A stretch of 64,000 bases of DNA from Carettochelys insculpta. Taxonomy: Eukaryota > Chordata > Testudines > Carettochelyidae. The stretch lies in assembly GCF_033958435.1 (NCBI RefSeq), contig NC_134138.1:270607798-270671797 (forward strand). The letters run 5' to 3'. The position numbers and the translations under genes are program-made. The notes beneath the pieces were generated by a model. The model worked only from the letters and a program-made list of their open reading frames with translations. It ran no database searches and was not told where the DNA came from. Shown piece by piece: positions 54,053 to 64,000 of this stretch (positions are counted from its first letter, which is position 1; each line of letters opens with the position of its first letter).

Positions 54053-54345
54053 GGGCAGGGCTACATCAGGGAGGTAAGTCGATTGTAGATACACAATTCT
54101 AGCTACAGCAATTGCATAGCTGGAATTGACTTACATGCAGCCAGCTGAGCTGGCTGTCTTCACACAGGAGGTCGAGGGCCTCCTTTATTCCTCGTGCGAT
54201 TGAGGAGTACAGGGGTCACCTGCCGACCCCACATAGTTTGATTTCATGCATCCCTACCAGGTGTGCGAAATGGAACTCTAGAAGATCGACCTGGTCAGGT
54301 ATGATCTTCCCTGGGGTCAATTTTCCCTGTAGTCCAGACAAACCC
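54053..54345. mobile_element. Candidate foldback MITE
   Basis: Left GGCAGGGCTACATCAGGGA and right reverse complement GTCTGGACTACAGGGAAAAT are weakly complementary. Inside, TTGTAGATACACAATT and AGCTACAGCAATTGC...TAGCT are small palindromes. No clear target duplication. Confidence 0.4.
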
Positions 54346-55924
54346 AGTGTCTTGCAGAGTGCTTGAGAGTCACTGAGGCAGGAGTCATTGGGGGTGGGGG
54401 GATGAGGTTGACAAGGTGCGGAGCTGAAGGGGAAACACTGCAGGGCTGGGTCTGCCTTAGCAGTGCCAGTGTCCATCTGCATTACACCCCTGGCTTCAGT
54501 GGCGGATCTCCAGATGTGCATTGCTGTCAATGGGAGCAGGCTGCAGCCCGAGCCCCCACCCAAGTCCTTGTGTCTGGAATCAGAGGGTGGTATCTGGAAT
54601 GGGATCATACGCCGCAATCAGTGGCACATGGAGCCAATGGGTCTAAGACCCATTACTGCAGGCTATGACAGGCAGTGAGGCGAGCGCACAAGGAAAGGGA
54701 CAGGCCAATGCTGATTTTTTTTCCTTGAAAGGTCAGATTCTGTGCTGAGCTGTGCGCCTGCCACACCCATTGACTTTAGTGGGAATCTGTGTGTTCTGTG
54801 CCTCCCAGGAAGTGCTCATGACCTGGCCCCAAATGTTGTGCACTGGTAGCCCAAACCACTGGCTTTGGAAATCAATGGGCATGTTTGTGATAGCTTCAGC
54901 AGGGGCTGGCTCAGGGTGGGCCAAGAGAAACCAAGGTGGTAAGTACAAGTACAATGCACCCTACCTCCACAGAGCACGCAAGCCAAGGGAAAGCATTTAG
55001 CAAGCACTCAAAGTGGTCCTGCAAGGACTGCTAACCTGAGCGACACACCATGCTGAAAACCAGGTGGCGCTGCATAAGGGACCATTGAGAACTAGGGTGA
55101 AATGGATAGGTGTATTTTGGAAATACAGCTTAATCCTCAGGGCTCCTATCTTTGCTGTGACCAACCATTTGCCGTTCAAAGGAGATAATGATGCTAACGT
55201 ATTTATATGCAAAGGCTGCAGAATATGCTTCTAATTCACCCATTTGCCACACTCAGTTCCATGTTCATGTCCTAGCTGAGCCAGTAACCCGCTATTTGCG
55301 GCTTTATTCTGCTACTCTCTCCCCTTCGAGGGCATGAGCAAATGTTGTCCAATCCTTCTACTTTAATGTAGCTAAGTCGGGAGCAGGCAAACCAAGTCAG
55401 CTTGCAAACCCACTAGCTGTTTTCTAACCAGATAGCAAGGGCATGCTCACCCCATGGCCCCTGGTGCTAAGGGGGTGAGTTATTTGCAACAAATGTAACC
55501 CTCATTTATTTCAGATATGGGTGCAAAGAGATTTAGGAGCCTTAATCACTTGACTCCAAAGGATTCAGAGCTGCACCCATGGGCCAGCGTGGCAAAGCTA
55601 AGTGTGCCTCTGGTGAGTGATTAGCTTCTCCTGAAGCATCTGGCATTGCTGGAGCAGGGCTGCTAAAGGAACTGGACAGTTATTGGGTTATTCAAGTGTT
55701 CCCTGTAAGCTGAGTGCTTGGGCAGACGCCCAGGAGAGCTTCAGGTGCCACCCAGTTGATTAGCAGAGCGCCACAGCCGTAAGCATGTTTCTATTGGTGG
55801 TGCACATCGGCACATGCCTGGGTGCACATAACAAAACTTATTCCACCTATGGATGAAGAAAATGAGAGTGAATACTGCTTACATGCTGCTTTTCTTCTCC
55901 GCAGTGCCATTATGACCATGGAGT
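54346..55924. other. Intergenic, no supported feature
   Basis: Nothing recognised on either strand. Confidence 0.4.
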
Positions 55925-56060
55925 CTGAGGTACATTTTAGATCTATTTTACAGCTGTGTAAAGTGAGGCACATCCAGGCTGAGCAGTTTGCCCAGAGTTG
56001 TTGCAGCAAGACCCCAAACTTGCAGTGAATCCCACATTGACTTCAGTGAGATATGCTGCT
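55925..56060 (+). repeat. MIR-like fragment
   Basis: ATTTTACAGCTGTGTAAAGT then GAGGCACATCCAGGCTGAGC and TTTGCCCAGAGTTG follow the MIR core. Confidence 0.55.
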
Positions 56061-56184
56061 CAGACATCTGGGGCAGAGTGCTAGAACCCTGGTCCCATTT
56101 CTGTGCTCTTACCTCATCCTCTGCCCAGGGAGGGATGCCTTAGGTACAGCAGGGACATCTCATCCATTGGTTTAGTAAAACCTT

Positions 56185-56190
56185 TTTATT
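56185..56190 (-). terminator. Second minus-strand poly(A) signal candidate
   Basis: On the - strand the sequence here reads GAATAAAAAGG in an AT-rich setting resembling a real 3' end. If it belongs to the zinc-finger gene, the 3' UTR would be over 5 kb and contain CR1 pieces; it may instead be unrelated. Confidence 0.25.
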
Positions 56191-57431
56191 CAGAAAAATA
56201 AAATACAAAGCCCCTCAAAAGGAGGATTACAGTAAAAAATCTCGGCTAAGGATGTGGATCAGCTTCAGGATCACACTGCACACAACTCAGCTTGCACCAG
56301 AAAGGAAACGATTGAATTTTTAAAAAACAAAACAAAACCAACAATGGAAAGCATTAAATTAATTTTAAAATAAGAGAAGCCCAGAGAAGAAAGATGGCAA
56401 ATAAGATCAATGTTAGATTGCAGAGAGAACACCCATGTTCCTAACATGGATAACAGGTGAAGTCCAGGGCTCTTTCTAGCTAATTAATTTTCTGCAGTGA
56501 TGCATTCAGGATTATAATAAATAAGAGTGTAAAAAGCGACCTGGGAAATTGAAATCCCCATCTGCGTGGTGTGAACTGGCCTTTCCACAATGCTTCCTTC
56601 TCTGTAAAACATCTCCCCGCCACAACTGCGACTCTTCTTCAAGGGAGCATCTTCCTCTAGTGCCGGCTAGAGATCACAACAGGATGCTGGACGCAGAGTA
56701 AGTTATGGCCCACTGCAAAGCAGACAGCTCCGTGGCCTCTCGCAGTGTGGATTCCGCATTCCACTTCTCCGTTAATCTCCAGCATAACTTCAGATGGGCG
56801 GTTGCATATACATAGAAAGCTGTCCTTGTGCCAACGGTTGGATGGTCCTTGCTACAAACTGCGAGTAGGAAGATGAATCTGTGAGCTACAGGTAGGCCAC
56901 TGTTGTGAGTGCGTCAAGGCACCTTGAGCTACTGCTGTCCTTTTCAATAGAGCAAGAAAAACAACGGATACAGGGGACATTTTGTTTTTAACCATTCCAG
57001 TTATTCTCCTCTGAGTGTCTGGGAAGTCTAGTCAAAGCTGAAAGGCTGCTCTGTTCTGATTGAGCAGGAGGGCTACATTTCTTTCCTGTCCTATTTATGA
57101 AAGCTGCTTCTCTAGACACTGCCATCAGAAAGAGTCCAACCTATTTCTAATGTTTCCCCTCTCATTCTCATATGACAATAGCCAACCAGCTGTCCTTAAA
57201 TCCCTTTCCTATGGGTCGCTCTTTTGTACGATGCACTGACCAACATGGCTTTAAAGAGCTCAGATGTCTCACAGTGGGGGCTGGGGGGGAGATGAAATTT
57301 CATAAGGATGATGCGGGGTCTCAGGCTTATCCATCACATTAAAAATGTTGGAAAGTTAGTGGTTTTATGTATCTGTATTCATATTTACATACTGATTAAT
57401 GAAGTTTTTATTTTCTACAGACTTATTTTCT
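56191..57431. other. Intergenic or minus-strand 3' UTR, no repeat recognised
   Basis: 1.2 kb without nameable repeats to the right of a plausible minus-strand poly(A) signal. It could be a terminal exon, but this is not shown. Confidence 0.3.
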
Positions 57432-57581
57432 TATGTGTCAAAAGGTTTTTTTTTTTTTTCATATGAACATAACTGAAATGTCCGTTGGTTTGGATTACAT
57501 TAGATGGTTTGGGAGGCGTGAGGGGCTTCTAATTATAGGGGTGAAATGTGCTGCCCGACGTAGGAAGTTTGCTCACCGCTG
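57432..57581 (-). mobile_element. Truncated hAT-like copy related to 47367-48250
   Basis: TGTGTCAAAAGG, TTTCATATGAACATAA and TTGGATTACATTAGA are the reverse complement of the left part of the 47367 element. It ends GTAGGAAGTTTGCTCACCGCTG-like, with CAGCGGTGAGCAAACTTCC as the hAT end. The other end is missing. Confidence 0.7.
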
Positions 57582-59084
57582 TCTCATAGAACACTCTGCG
57601 CATCTGTCTACTGAAGGTATTGCTTCTAAAATTTCTTTTCTATTTCGTTTCTGGAGTATTTGCAAGCAAAGAGGAGCTTTGTTATCTTATGAATGCATCT
57701 GGAGAGCTGACAGACAATTGCCAAAACAGAGTCCTCCCAGTTTCCAAAGGTTCTAGGGCTGGGCAATAGACATGCTTCTTATTATTGATTGTTCATGAAG
57801 CTTTGCACACATGGGGTTTTGCTGGCATGAAAATGTGAGGAATTTCCATATTTGCATAATTGTGTTTGCCTGCAAACAATATATGCTGTATCATTTCTTA
57901 GTCTCTTGTTTGAAAAACTGGTCATCCCATTGGTGGAAGAAACAATGCCATGTGATTTTAGGTGACCAATCATACATGACCTAATATACAGTTCCCAAAA
58001 ATCACCATGACTCTAATTGATGTATATAAATTGAGACATACTTGCCAGTTGATGACCGACAGTCAGAAATAGGATCCATTTGAAAATGAACCACAGATTA
58101 AAGGGCTACTTTTCCTGGATAACTTCTTCAAAGCTGTCATGTGGCACAGAAGCTAAGACAGGATTATTCAGAGAGGCTTCTATTGCTTTCTAGCTCACAG
58201 TCTAAGAAACACAACAGAACTGACCATTGGACCCCCCCAAAAATTCCTTTTAGGAAGGTCTCCTCTGCCACCCGGAGTATTGGAAAAGAGTTTGATATTT
58301 CAACATTTTTCCTTTTTTCAATTTTTTTTGCACATATTCATTTTTGTTTGGTCTTTTCTCATTCTTGCACCAATTTGGATTGTTTGCATGAGTCAAATGG
58401 TTGAGTTTTTCTAAAACCAAAAATGTTCTACCTCAACATCAACAATTTTTTTGGGGGGGGGCGAGAAAAAAGGCAATTAAAAGTTGGAGAAAGATCTCAA
58501 AACAGAGAACACTTATTTGTTTGGGGGGAAAAAAACCTGAAAGTTAAAGTTTTACATATTTATTTTTTGTCAGCTCCAGACCCTAATTTTTGGCGCAATT
58601 TTAGCTCATGGGGTCTGCTTAAATCCTGGTCTGGATTATGCCATATGAGAGAGGATTGCTGAGTGGGGGGCATTCAGAGAAGACCAGCATGAACTAAACA
58701 ACAGCAGAGTATGCTATAAGTCTACGTCTGTCTGCATGCTGTGTACCCTGGAGAAGGAGAGGAGAGATTAAGGCTTAAACGTGCTCAATTTGAAGGCTAT
58801 GAATAGGTCTGTTAAAGTTAATGGGCTTATAGGTGCGCTTAAATTTACTATATACATGTAAAGGCATTTGCAGGATCAGGGTGAAATTATTCCTCTCTCT
58901 CTTTGGAGTTCACAGCATTCATATGGACTTATTATGCCCGCCATCATTTTTCAGTTAATGCTGCTCCTCCTGGCACGCCCTGCAATCAGCAATCCCTTCC
59001 CCAACTGCCTGATCCAGACCAGGATTCTGCACACCCTTGCAGTAAAGACACTGCACCTCATGCTCATGGTGAGATGCAGGGAAC
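57582..59084. other. Intergenic, no supported feature
   Basis: AT-rich, with a G-run at about 58452. No gene or repeat recognised. Confidence 0.4.
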
Positions 59085-59230
59085 ACTGAGGTTGACTATC
59101 AGGGGAACTTTCTCAATAGCTATTAGGCTGGGGAATGGCCTCCCTGGGGAAAGGATGGCAGGCGTTCTCCTTGAGATGTTTAAGAACTGGACTGGACAAA
59201 ACACGGGACAGAGCAAGGGATCCTGCACTG
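59085..59230 (+). repeat. CR1 3' region fragment, sense
   Basis: Translation reads RLGNGLPGER and VLLEMFKNWTG, resembling the region just before the CR1 3' end. It is followed by a CR1 piece in the opposite direction. Confidence 0.55.
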
Positions 59231-59291
59231 GAAGGGACGTGACCAAATGCCTCCATGTGTCTCTGCTGGGACTAACGGAGCATGCTGACTT

Positions 59292-59710
59292 AGAGTCATA
59301 GACTCCTAGGGCTGGAAGGGACCTCAGGAGGTCATCAAGTCCAACCCCCTGCTCAAAGCAGGAGGAAACCCAAATAAATTATACCAGCCAGGGCTTTGTC
59401 AAGCCGTGACTTAAAAACCTCTAGGGATGGAAACTCCACCACCTCACTCGGTAACGCCTGCCTGTGCTTCACCACCCTCCAACTGAAATAGTTTTTCCTA
59501 ATATCCAACCTAGACCTCCCCCACTGCAGCTTGAGACCATTGTCCTTCATTCTGTCATCTGTCACCACTGAGAATAGCCTCTCCCCAGCTTCTCTAGACC
59601 CCCATTCAGGAAGTTGGAGGCTGCTATCAAATCCCCCCTCAAGCTTCTCTTCTGTAGACTGAACAAGCCAGAATCCCTCAGCCTCTCCTCATGAGTCGTG
59701 TTCCAGCCCC
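59292..59710 (-). mobile_element. CR1 3' fragment, antisense
   Basis: TCATAGACTCCTAGGGCTGG at the left is the CR1 tail in reverse. TTTTTCCTAATATCCAACCT and AATCCCCCCTCAAGCTTCTC are typical. Confidence 0.92.
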
Positions 59711-59944
59711 ATAATCTTCAGGAAGGGGAGGATCCACGGGGAGGTCTGCGAACTCTTCGGGCACCTCTCTCTGCAGCAAGGAGTCTGGGGAGTCAGGTTC
59801 CCCCTGGTAGGACTTGGGCTAGCAGGCCCAAAGCACAACAGAGTGGTTGTTGTGCCAATGGTGGAGGTAGAGGCTAGCTCTCTGAGCTCAGCAGGCACAA
59901 CGAAATTGGTAACCTCAGGAGGTGGGAGATTCTCCTGCCCTTGA

Positions 59945-60058
59945 GGTCTTGACGTCCCAGTTTGACAAAGCCCTGGCTGGGATGATTTAGTTGGGATTGG
60001 TCCTGCTTTCAGCATTGATGACCTGCTCAGGTCTTTTCCAACCCTGTGATTCTATAAC
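59945..60058 (+). repeat. CR1 3' end, sense
   Basis: GACAAAGCCCTGGCTGGGAT, then TTAGTTGGGATTGGTCCTGC and TTTCCAACCCTGTGATTCTA, is the CR1 3' end. Confidence 0.88.
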
Positions 60059-60592
60059 CCTACCAACGGCCTGGGGTCAGCGGGCTTGAGACACAAGTCG
60101 TCCTGGATTGTACTGTTGGAAGCCCTGGGAGTTACCGGGTCTCAGGATCATAGCCCATGTTTCCCTCTCCAGTGGGTTTTGTACAGAGGCGGAAGGGCCA
60201 CGGAGCAAGGCAACAGTACGGTTAAGAACTCCAATGCAAAACAAAGAGGATATTCGAAGTTCCTTCCTACAGCGGTAAGGTCACCCCCTTGCATGCATGT
60301 GCTACTCTGGGCTAGTGGATGAAGAACTACTGACCTGCTAGGATATAGGTACAACAGAGCCAGAGGCAAGCTAGCTGTGGAAACCATGAACCAGGTTCTC
60401 TTCCAATGCAAGGTGGGGCACTTCCAGTGACATCAGTTGAGCTAGGGCTTGATTGCACTCTCTGTTCCTCCAGTTGTACACCATTGTAGCTTCACTGCAA
60501 TCAGCAGATTGAAACTGGAGTAACATAGCAGTGAATCAGGCCACCAGGGTGTTTAAATCCTCAACCAGAATGGTGCTTGTGCGTGCACGTCC

Positions 60593-60598
60593 TTTATT
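60593..60598 (-). terminator. Candidate poly(A) signal for the zinc-finger gene
   Basis: TTTATT on the + strand reads AATAAA on the - strand, 864 nt beyond the stop codon. This is a common distance for such genes. It is not proof of use; another candidate lies at 56185. Confidence 0.35.
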
Positions 60599-60699
60599 AA
60601 AGCAATGAAATTGGTGATGGCATATCAAAATAAAACCACTCGTGGGTGTATTTGAAAGCTTGATCATCAGAAAAGATCAGACTTTGAAGTAAACACTAT

Positions 60700-60788
60700 G
60701 GTCCAGATCCTCAAAGCAATCTAGGCACCTAACTCCTTTTGAATGTCCATGGGAATTGGGCACCTAAGTCACTTTGAGGATCTGGGCC
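60700..60788. mobile_element. 89-bp foldback MITE
   Basis: GGTCCAGATCCTCAAAG and the reverse complement of the right end GGCCCAGATCCTCAAAG pair at 16 of 17 positions. The second arms GGCACCTAA and GGGCACCTAAG are direct. TAT on both sides is a candidate target duplication. Confidence 0.75.
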
Positions 60789-61461
60789 TATCTCAGTCTC
60801 TAGTAGGTGCTCTTTCCAGGTGCACCAGCTCTGACCTAGCAAACCGTTCCATACCGGTGAATCTCTTAGTGCCATAGGAAACCTGTAACTTGAACAGGGT
60901 TCTACATGGGCCTATGTGGGAAGATATCTGCCTCTCTTCTTGCTCTATGGAATGACAACCATTGAAGTTTTATAACACAGTGACTTGCTGATGCTCCCCT
61001 AAGGGCCACCAGCAACCCCAGTCAGCCAGCTTACTATGGATATTTGATGCTGCTAAGTGCTAGGCTACTGATCAACAGGCCAATCCAGATCCCTTTTAGG
61101 CCCACAGAAGAGTCAGTGTTGCCAACTTTCAGGATATTTGGTGTTTTCCCTTAAAGCCCCAACTCCAGGAGTCATGTGAAGACATCCAAAATCAGAGATT
61201 TCATTTGAAAAATTGTCAGGCAGAGAAACGCTTCAAAACATGACACTGCCAACTCCCTGCAAAGGTTCATAGAAAAGAATCCCAAATGTATGATTTCTTC
61301 TCAAATGTCATGATAGTTTAGCCAATCTCATGACTGGATGGGGCAGCTTGACCTGAAGTGCTTTGAATGCTTAGGGTTAGCAGCACTGACACTCCATTGG
61401 GGTCCTTACTCGTGCATTGCCTCTGGAGGACCTTGCTACTCATAAACCACTGAGGGTGAGG

Positions 61462-64000
61462 TCATGGCACCTGCAGGACCTCATCGTCATCTGTATCAAC
61501 TTCCGTCTTCACCACGATGATGGGCCCATTGTGCATGCCCATCTCTGGCAGCCCGCCTGCTTCTGGCTCCTCCGCCAAGTCTTTACTCTCTCCAGGAGAG
61601 GCCCTCTTTCTCAGATGGTTCCTCTGGTGCCTTTTAAAGTGCCCCAGGGTGGTGTAGCTCTGCCCACATTCAGAGCAAATGAAGGGGCCCTTTCGGGTAT
61701 GGATCAGCTGGTGTTTCATGAGGTTGGCCTTCTGGGAGAAGCTTTTCCCACACTCCGTGCATTTGAAAGGCACCTCTCCTGTGTGGATTCTCTGGTGGGT
61801 GATCAGGATCTCTTTCCGCTTGAAGTCTTTCCCGCAGGTGTTGCATTTAAAGGGCCGGTCCTCTGCATGGGAGGGCTGATGGAGGAGCAGCTGGGCCTTG
61901 TCGGGGAAAACCAGGCCGCACTTGCTGCACTTGTTGGGCTCATACTTGGTGTGAACCCGCTGGTGGGTGATGAGGGCTATCTCCTTGCGGAATCCCCGGC
62001 CACACACGTTGCAGGGGAAGGGCCACTCCTCACCTGGCTCGGCCTTGCCTGCATCATTCTCCCCACGCTTGACATATTTGTAGGGCTCCAGGGCAGCCTG
62101 GTGCTCCCTCACGTGGACTCTCTGGTGGGTGGTCAGGGCAATTTTCTGGGTGAAGGCCCTGCCGCAAGCTGGGCACTTGAAGGGCCGCTCGCCGGTGTGG
62201 ATGCGGCGGTGGACGATGAGCCGGGACTTGTCGATGAAGCCCTTGTGGCAGTCAGCACAGCGGAAGGGGCGCTCCCCAGTGTGGATACGTTGGTGCACCA
62301 CCAGCTGGGCTTTCTGCGTGAAGCTCTTCCCACACTCGCCGCACTTGAAGGGCCTCTCGGCAGCGTGAAGCCGCTGGTGGCTGGCCAGGTTCTCCTTGGT
62401 GCCGAAGCCCTTGCTGCACTGAGGGCACGTGTGCTCCTTCCCGGATGAGACCACCCCATCTGGCCGGCCTTTCTCGTGGACCCGGTGATGCTTGATGAGG
62501 GCGATCTTCTGGCGGAAGCCCTTGCCACAGGCCATGCACTGGAAGGGCCGGTCGCCGGTGTGGATGCGTCGGTGCACAGTCAGCCGGGACTTGTCGATGA
62601 AGCGCTTGCCGCAGTCGGCACAGGGGTAGGGCTTCTCGCCGGTGTGGATGCGCCGGTGCGTGACCAGCTGGGTGCGCTGGGTGAAGCGCTTGCCGCAGTC
62701 GGTGCAGACGTACGGCCGCTCGCCCGTGTGGATCCGCTCGTGCTTGGTCAGCTCCCCCCTCTTGGTGAACTTCTTACTGCAGACAACGCATCGGTGCACC
62801 CGTTCTTCTGTGTGGGCCCGCTGGTGGTTGACAAAGTTCCCTTTCTTGGTGAACGTCTTGCTGCACTGGGGGCACGTATAGACCTGGCTCTTCAGAGCTA
62901 CCATCAAGTCTCCCGGGTGGCTGCTGCCTTTGCCATTTTTGGCCGGCAGCCTCTGGTCTGCCACCTCACCAGAACTCCCCTCAGTGGCAGCCATGTTCCC
63001 ATCTCCCTTCTCTCTCTCATGCACTCTCTGGTGCGCGGTTAGGCCGACCTTCTGGCTAAAACTTTTGCCACACTCAAGACACATATGGGGTCCCTCACTC
63101 AGATGTTGGCTCCGCTGGTGCCTCAGCAGCTGCCCCTTGTTGCTGAAGCCATCCCCACACTCAACACAAACGTGGGTCTCCCCCCTGGCATGGGTCCTCT
63201 GATGACGGATCAGGTGGATCTTCTGCCGGAAGCGCTTCCCACACTCGGAGCAATGGTAGGGTTCCTCCCCCGTGTGGATCCTCTGGTGGGTCACCAGGAT
63301 GGATTTCTTCTTGAACTCCTTCCCACATGTGCCACATCGGAATATCTTCTCTCCATCTGGCGTCGACTCGGGCACAATGAGATGTGAGGCATTGCCAGCC
63401 TGGGGCCCGCCGGGCCTCCGCGCCCCCTCCCCGGTGTGGACCCTCTGGTGTTTAATGAGGGTGATCTTCTGGCGGAAAGCCCGAGAGCACACCCCGCACT
63501 TGAAGGGGCGGTCGCCGGTGTGGATGCGGTGGTGGGCAACCAGCTGTGACTTGTCCACAAAGCTCTTCTGGCAGCTGCTGCACTTATAGGGTTTCTCCCC
63601 GGTGTGGATCCGCTGGTGAACGATGAGTTGTGACTTCTGCGTGAAGCATTTCCCGCACTCGGCGCACCGGAAAGGCCGCTCCCCAGTGTGGATCCTCTGG
63701 TGCTCCTTCAGCTGCGACTTGGTGATGAACCTCTTCCCGCACTCAGTGCATGGGAAAGGCCTCTCCCCCGTGTGGGTTCTGAGGTGCTTGGTGAGGTCCA
63801 CCTTCATCTTGAAGCTTTTCTCACACTCAGTGCAAGAGAAGGGCTTTGCTTTCTGCTGGGATTTCTTCTGGGCAGAGAGAGCTCCCTGATGGTTCACGTC
63901 TTTCTGGCTGGCATGCCCTTCCCTGCTGCTGGCTTGCTGGCTCGTTAGCTGAACTGCTGCGACAGCACTTTGCTCATGGTACTCCACCAACATCTCTTCC
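61462..64000 (-). CDS. C2H2 zinc-finger protein, last coding exon (5' partial)
   Basis: 843 codons are open from the ATG at 63993 to the stop at 61462-61464. The frame stays open upstream of that ATG (Glu-Glu) to the window edge, so the true start is probably in an earlier exon outside, perhaps with a KRAB or SCAN domain that cannot be seen. I count 23 C2H2 fingers, most joined by TGE(K/R)P(F/Y) linkers, in groups separated by longer spacers. Finger 8 has a one-residue-longer His spacing. After the last finger an acidic tail contains VKTE, a fit to the SUMO-site pattern. Tandem fingers of this kind bind DNA in the nucleus; the target cannot be read here. Many KRAB-ZNFs silence transposons, but the family is not established in this window. 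Orthology is not assigned. Confidence 0.93.
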   Translation of the reverse strand, partial: EEMLVEYHEQSAVAAVQLTSQQASSREGHASQKDVNHQGALSAQKKSQQKAKPFSCTECEKSFKMKVDLTKHLRTHTGERPFPCTECGKRFITKSQLKEHQRIHTGERPFRCAECGKCFTQKSQLIVHQRIHTGEKPYKCSSCQKSFVDKSQLVAHHRIHTGDRPFKCGVCSRAFRQKITLIKHQRVHTGEGARRPGGPQAGNASHLIVPESTPDGEKIFRCGTCGKEFKKKSILVTHQRIHTGEEPYHCSECGKRFRQKIHLIRHQRTHARGETHVCVECGDGFSNKGQLLRHQRSQHLSEGPHMCLECGKSFSQKVGLTAHQRVHEREKGDGNMAATEGSSGEVADQRLPAKNGKGSSHPGDLMVALKSQVYTCPQCSKTFTKKGNFVNHQRAHTEERVHRCVVCSKKFTKRGELTKHERIHTGERPYVCTDCGKRFTQRTQLVTHRRIHTGEKPYPCADCGKRFIDKSRLTVHRRIHTGDRPFQCMACGKGFRQKIALIKHHRVHEKGRPDGVVSSGKEHTCPQCSKGFGTKENLASHQRLHAAERPFKCGECGKSFTQKAQLVVHQRIHTGERPFRCADCHKGFIDKSRLIVHRRIHTGERPFKCPACGRAFTQKIALTTHQRVHVREHQAALEPYKYVKRGENDAGKAEPGEEWPFPCNVCGRGFRKEIALITHQRVHTKYEPNKCSKCGLVFPDKAQLLLHQPSHAEDRPFKCNTCGKDFKRKEILITHQRIHTGEVPFKCTECGKSFSQKANLMKHQLIHTRKGPFICSECGQSYTTLGHFKRHQRNHLRKRASPGESKDLAEEPEAGGLPEMGMHNGPIIVVKTEVDTDDDEVLQVP

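Noticed and set aside
61417..62448. 343-codon plus-strand ORF opposite the zinc fingers
   Set aside because: Antisense shadow of the repetitive finger codons.

Overview
The window is vertebrate nuclear DNA, almost certainly from a sauropsid and most probably a turtle. This is inferred from many CR1 LINE pieces, tRNA-headed SINEs with CR1-like 3' ends, hAT and Tigger-like elements, and foldback DNA elements, together with intron-rich protein genes. There is no prokaryotic operon, CRISPR array or rRNA/tRNA gene.

Left to centre (about 2.4-44.8 kb, + strand): a complete GARS1 gene for glycyl-tRNA synthetase. I could place all 17 coding exons base by base. They join in frame to a 725-codon protein with a mitochondrial leader, a second (cytosolic) methionine at codon 36, a WHEP domain, a class II catalytic core and a C-terminal anticodon-binding domain. 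Exon 1 lies in a CpG island. An upstream ORF overlaps both start codons and ends in exon 2. Intron 11 is an AT-AC (U12-type) intron with a textbook 5' site and branch site. The introns hold layered transposons: an RTE-like LINE broken up by later insertions, a hAT element with a nested element, Tigger-like elements with TA target duplications, long palindromic foldback elements, a tRNA-SINE with two heads, and a Penelope-like inverted structure inside the U12 intron.

Right of GARS1 (44.8-61.4 kb): intergenic DNA dominated by transposons. It holds two full-length hAT-like elements, a third copy of the TTCGA-palindrome element, a DIRS-like ORF1 fragment, a LINE tail, CR1 fragments and a small foldback element. 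I see no convincing gene here.

Right edge (61,462 to the window end, - strand): the last coding exon of a C2H2 zinc-finger gene with 23 fingers. It is open at its 5' side, so earlier exons lie outside the window. Its fingers fall into a repeated three-finger module. GARS1 and the zinc-finger gene converge tail to tail; nothing in the sequence links their functions.
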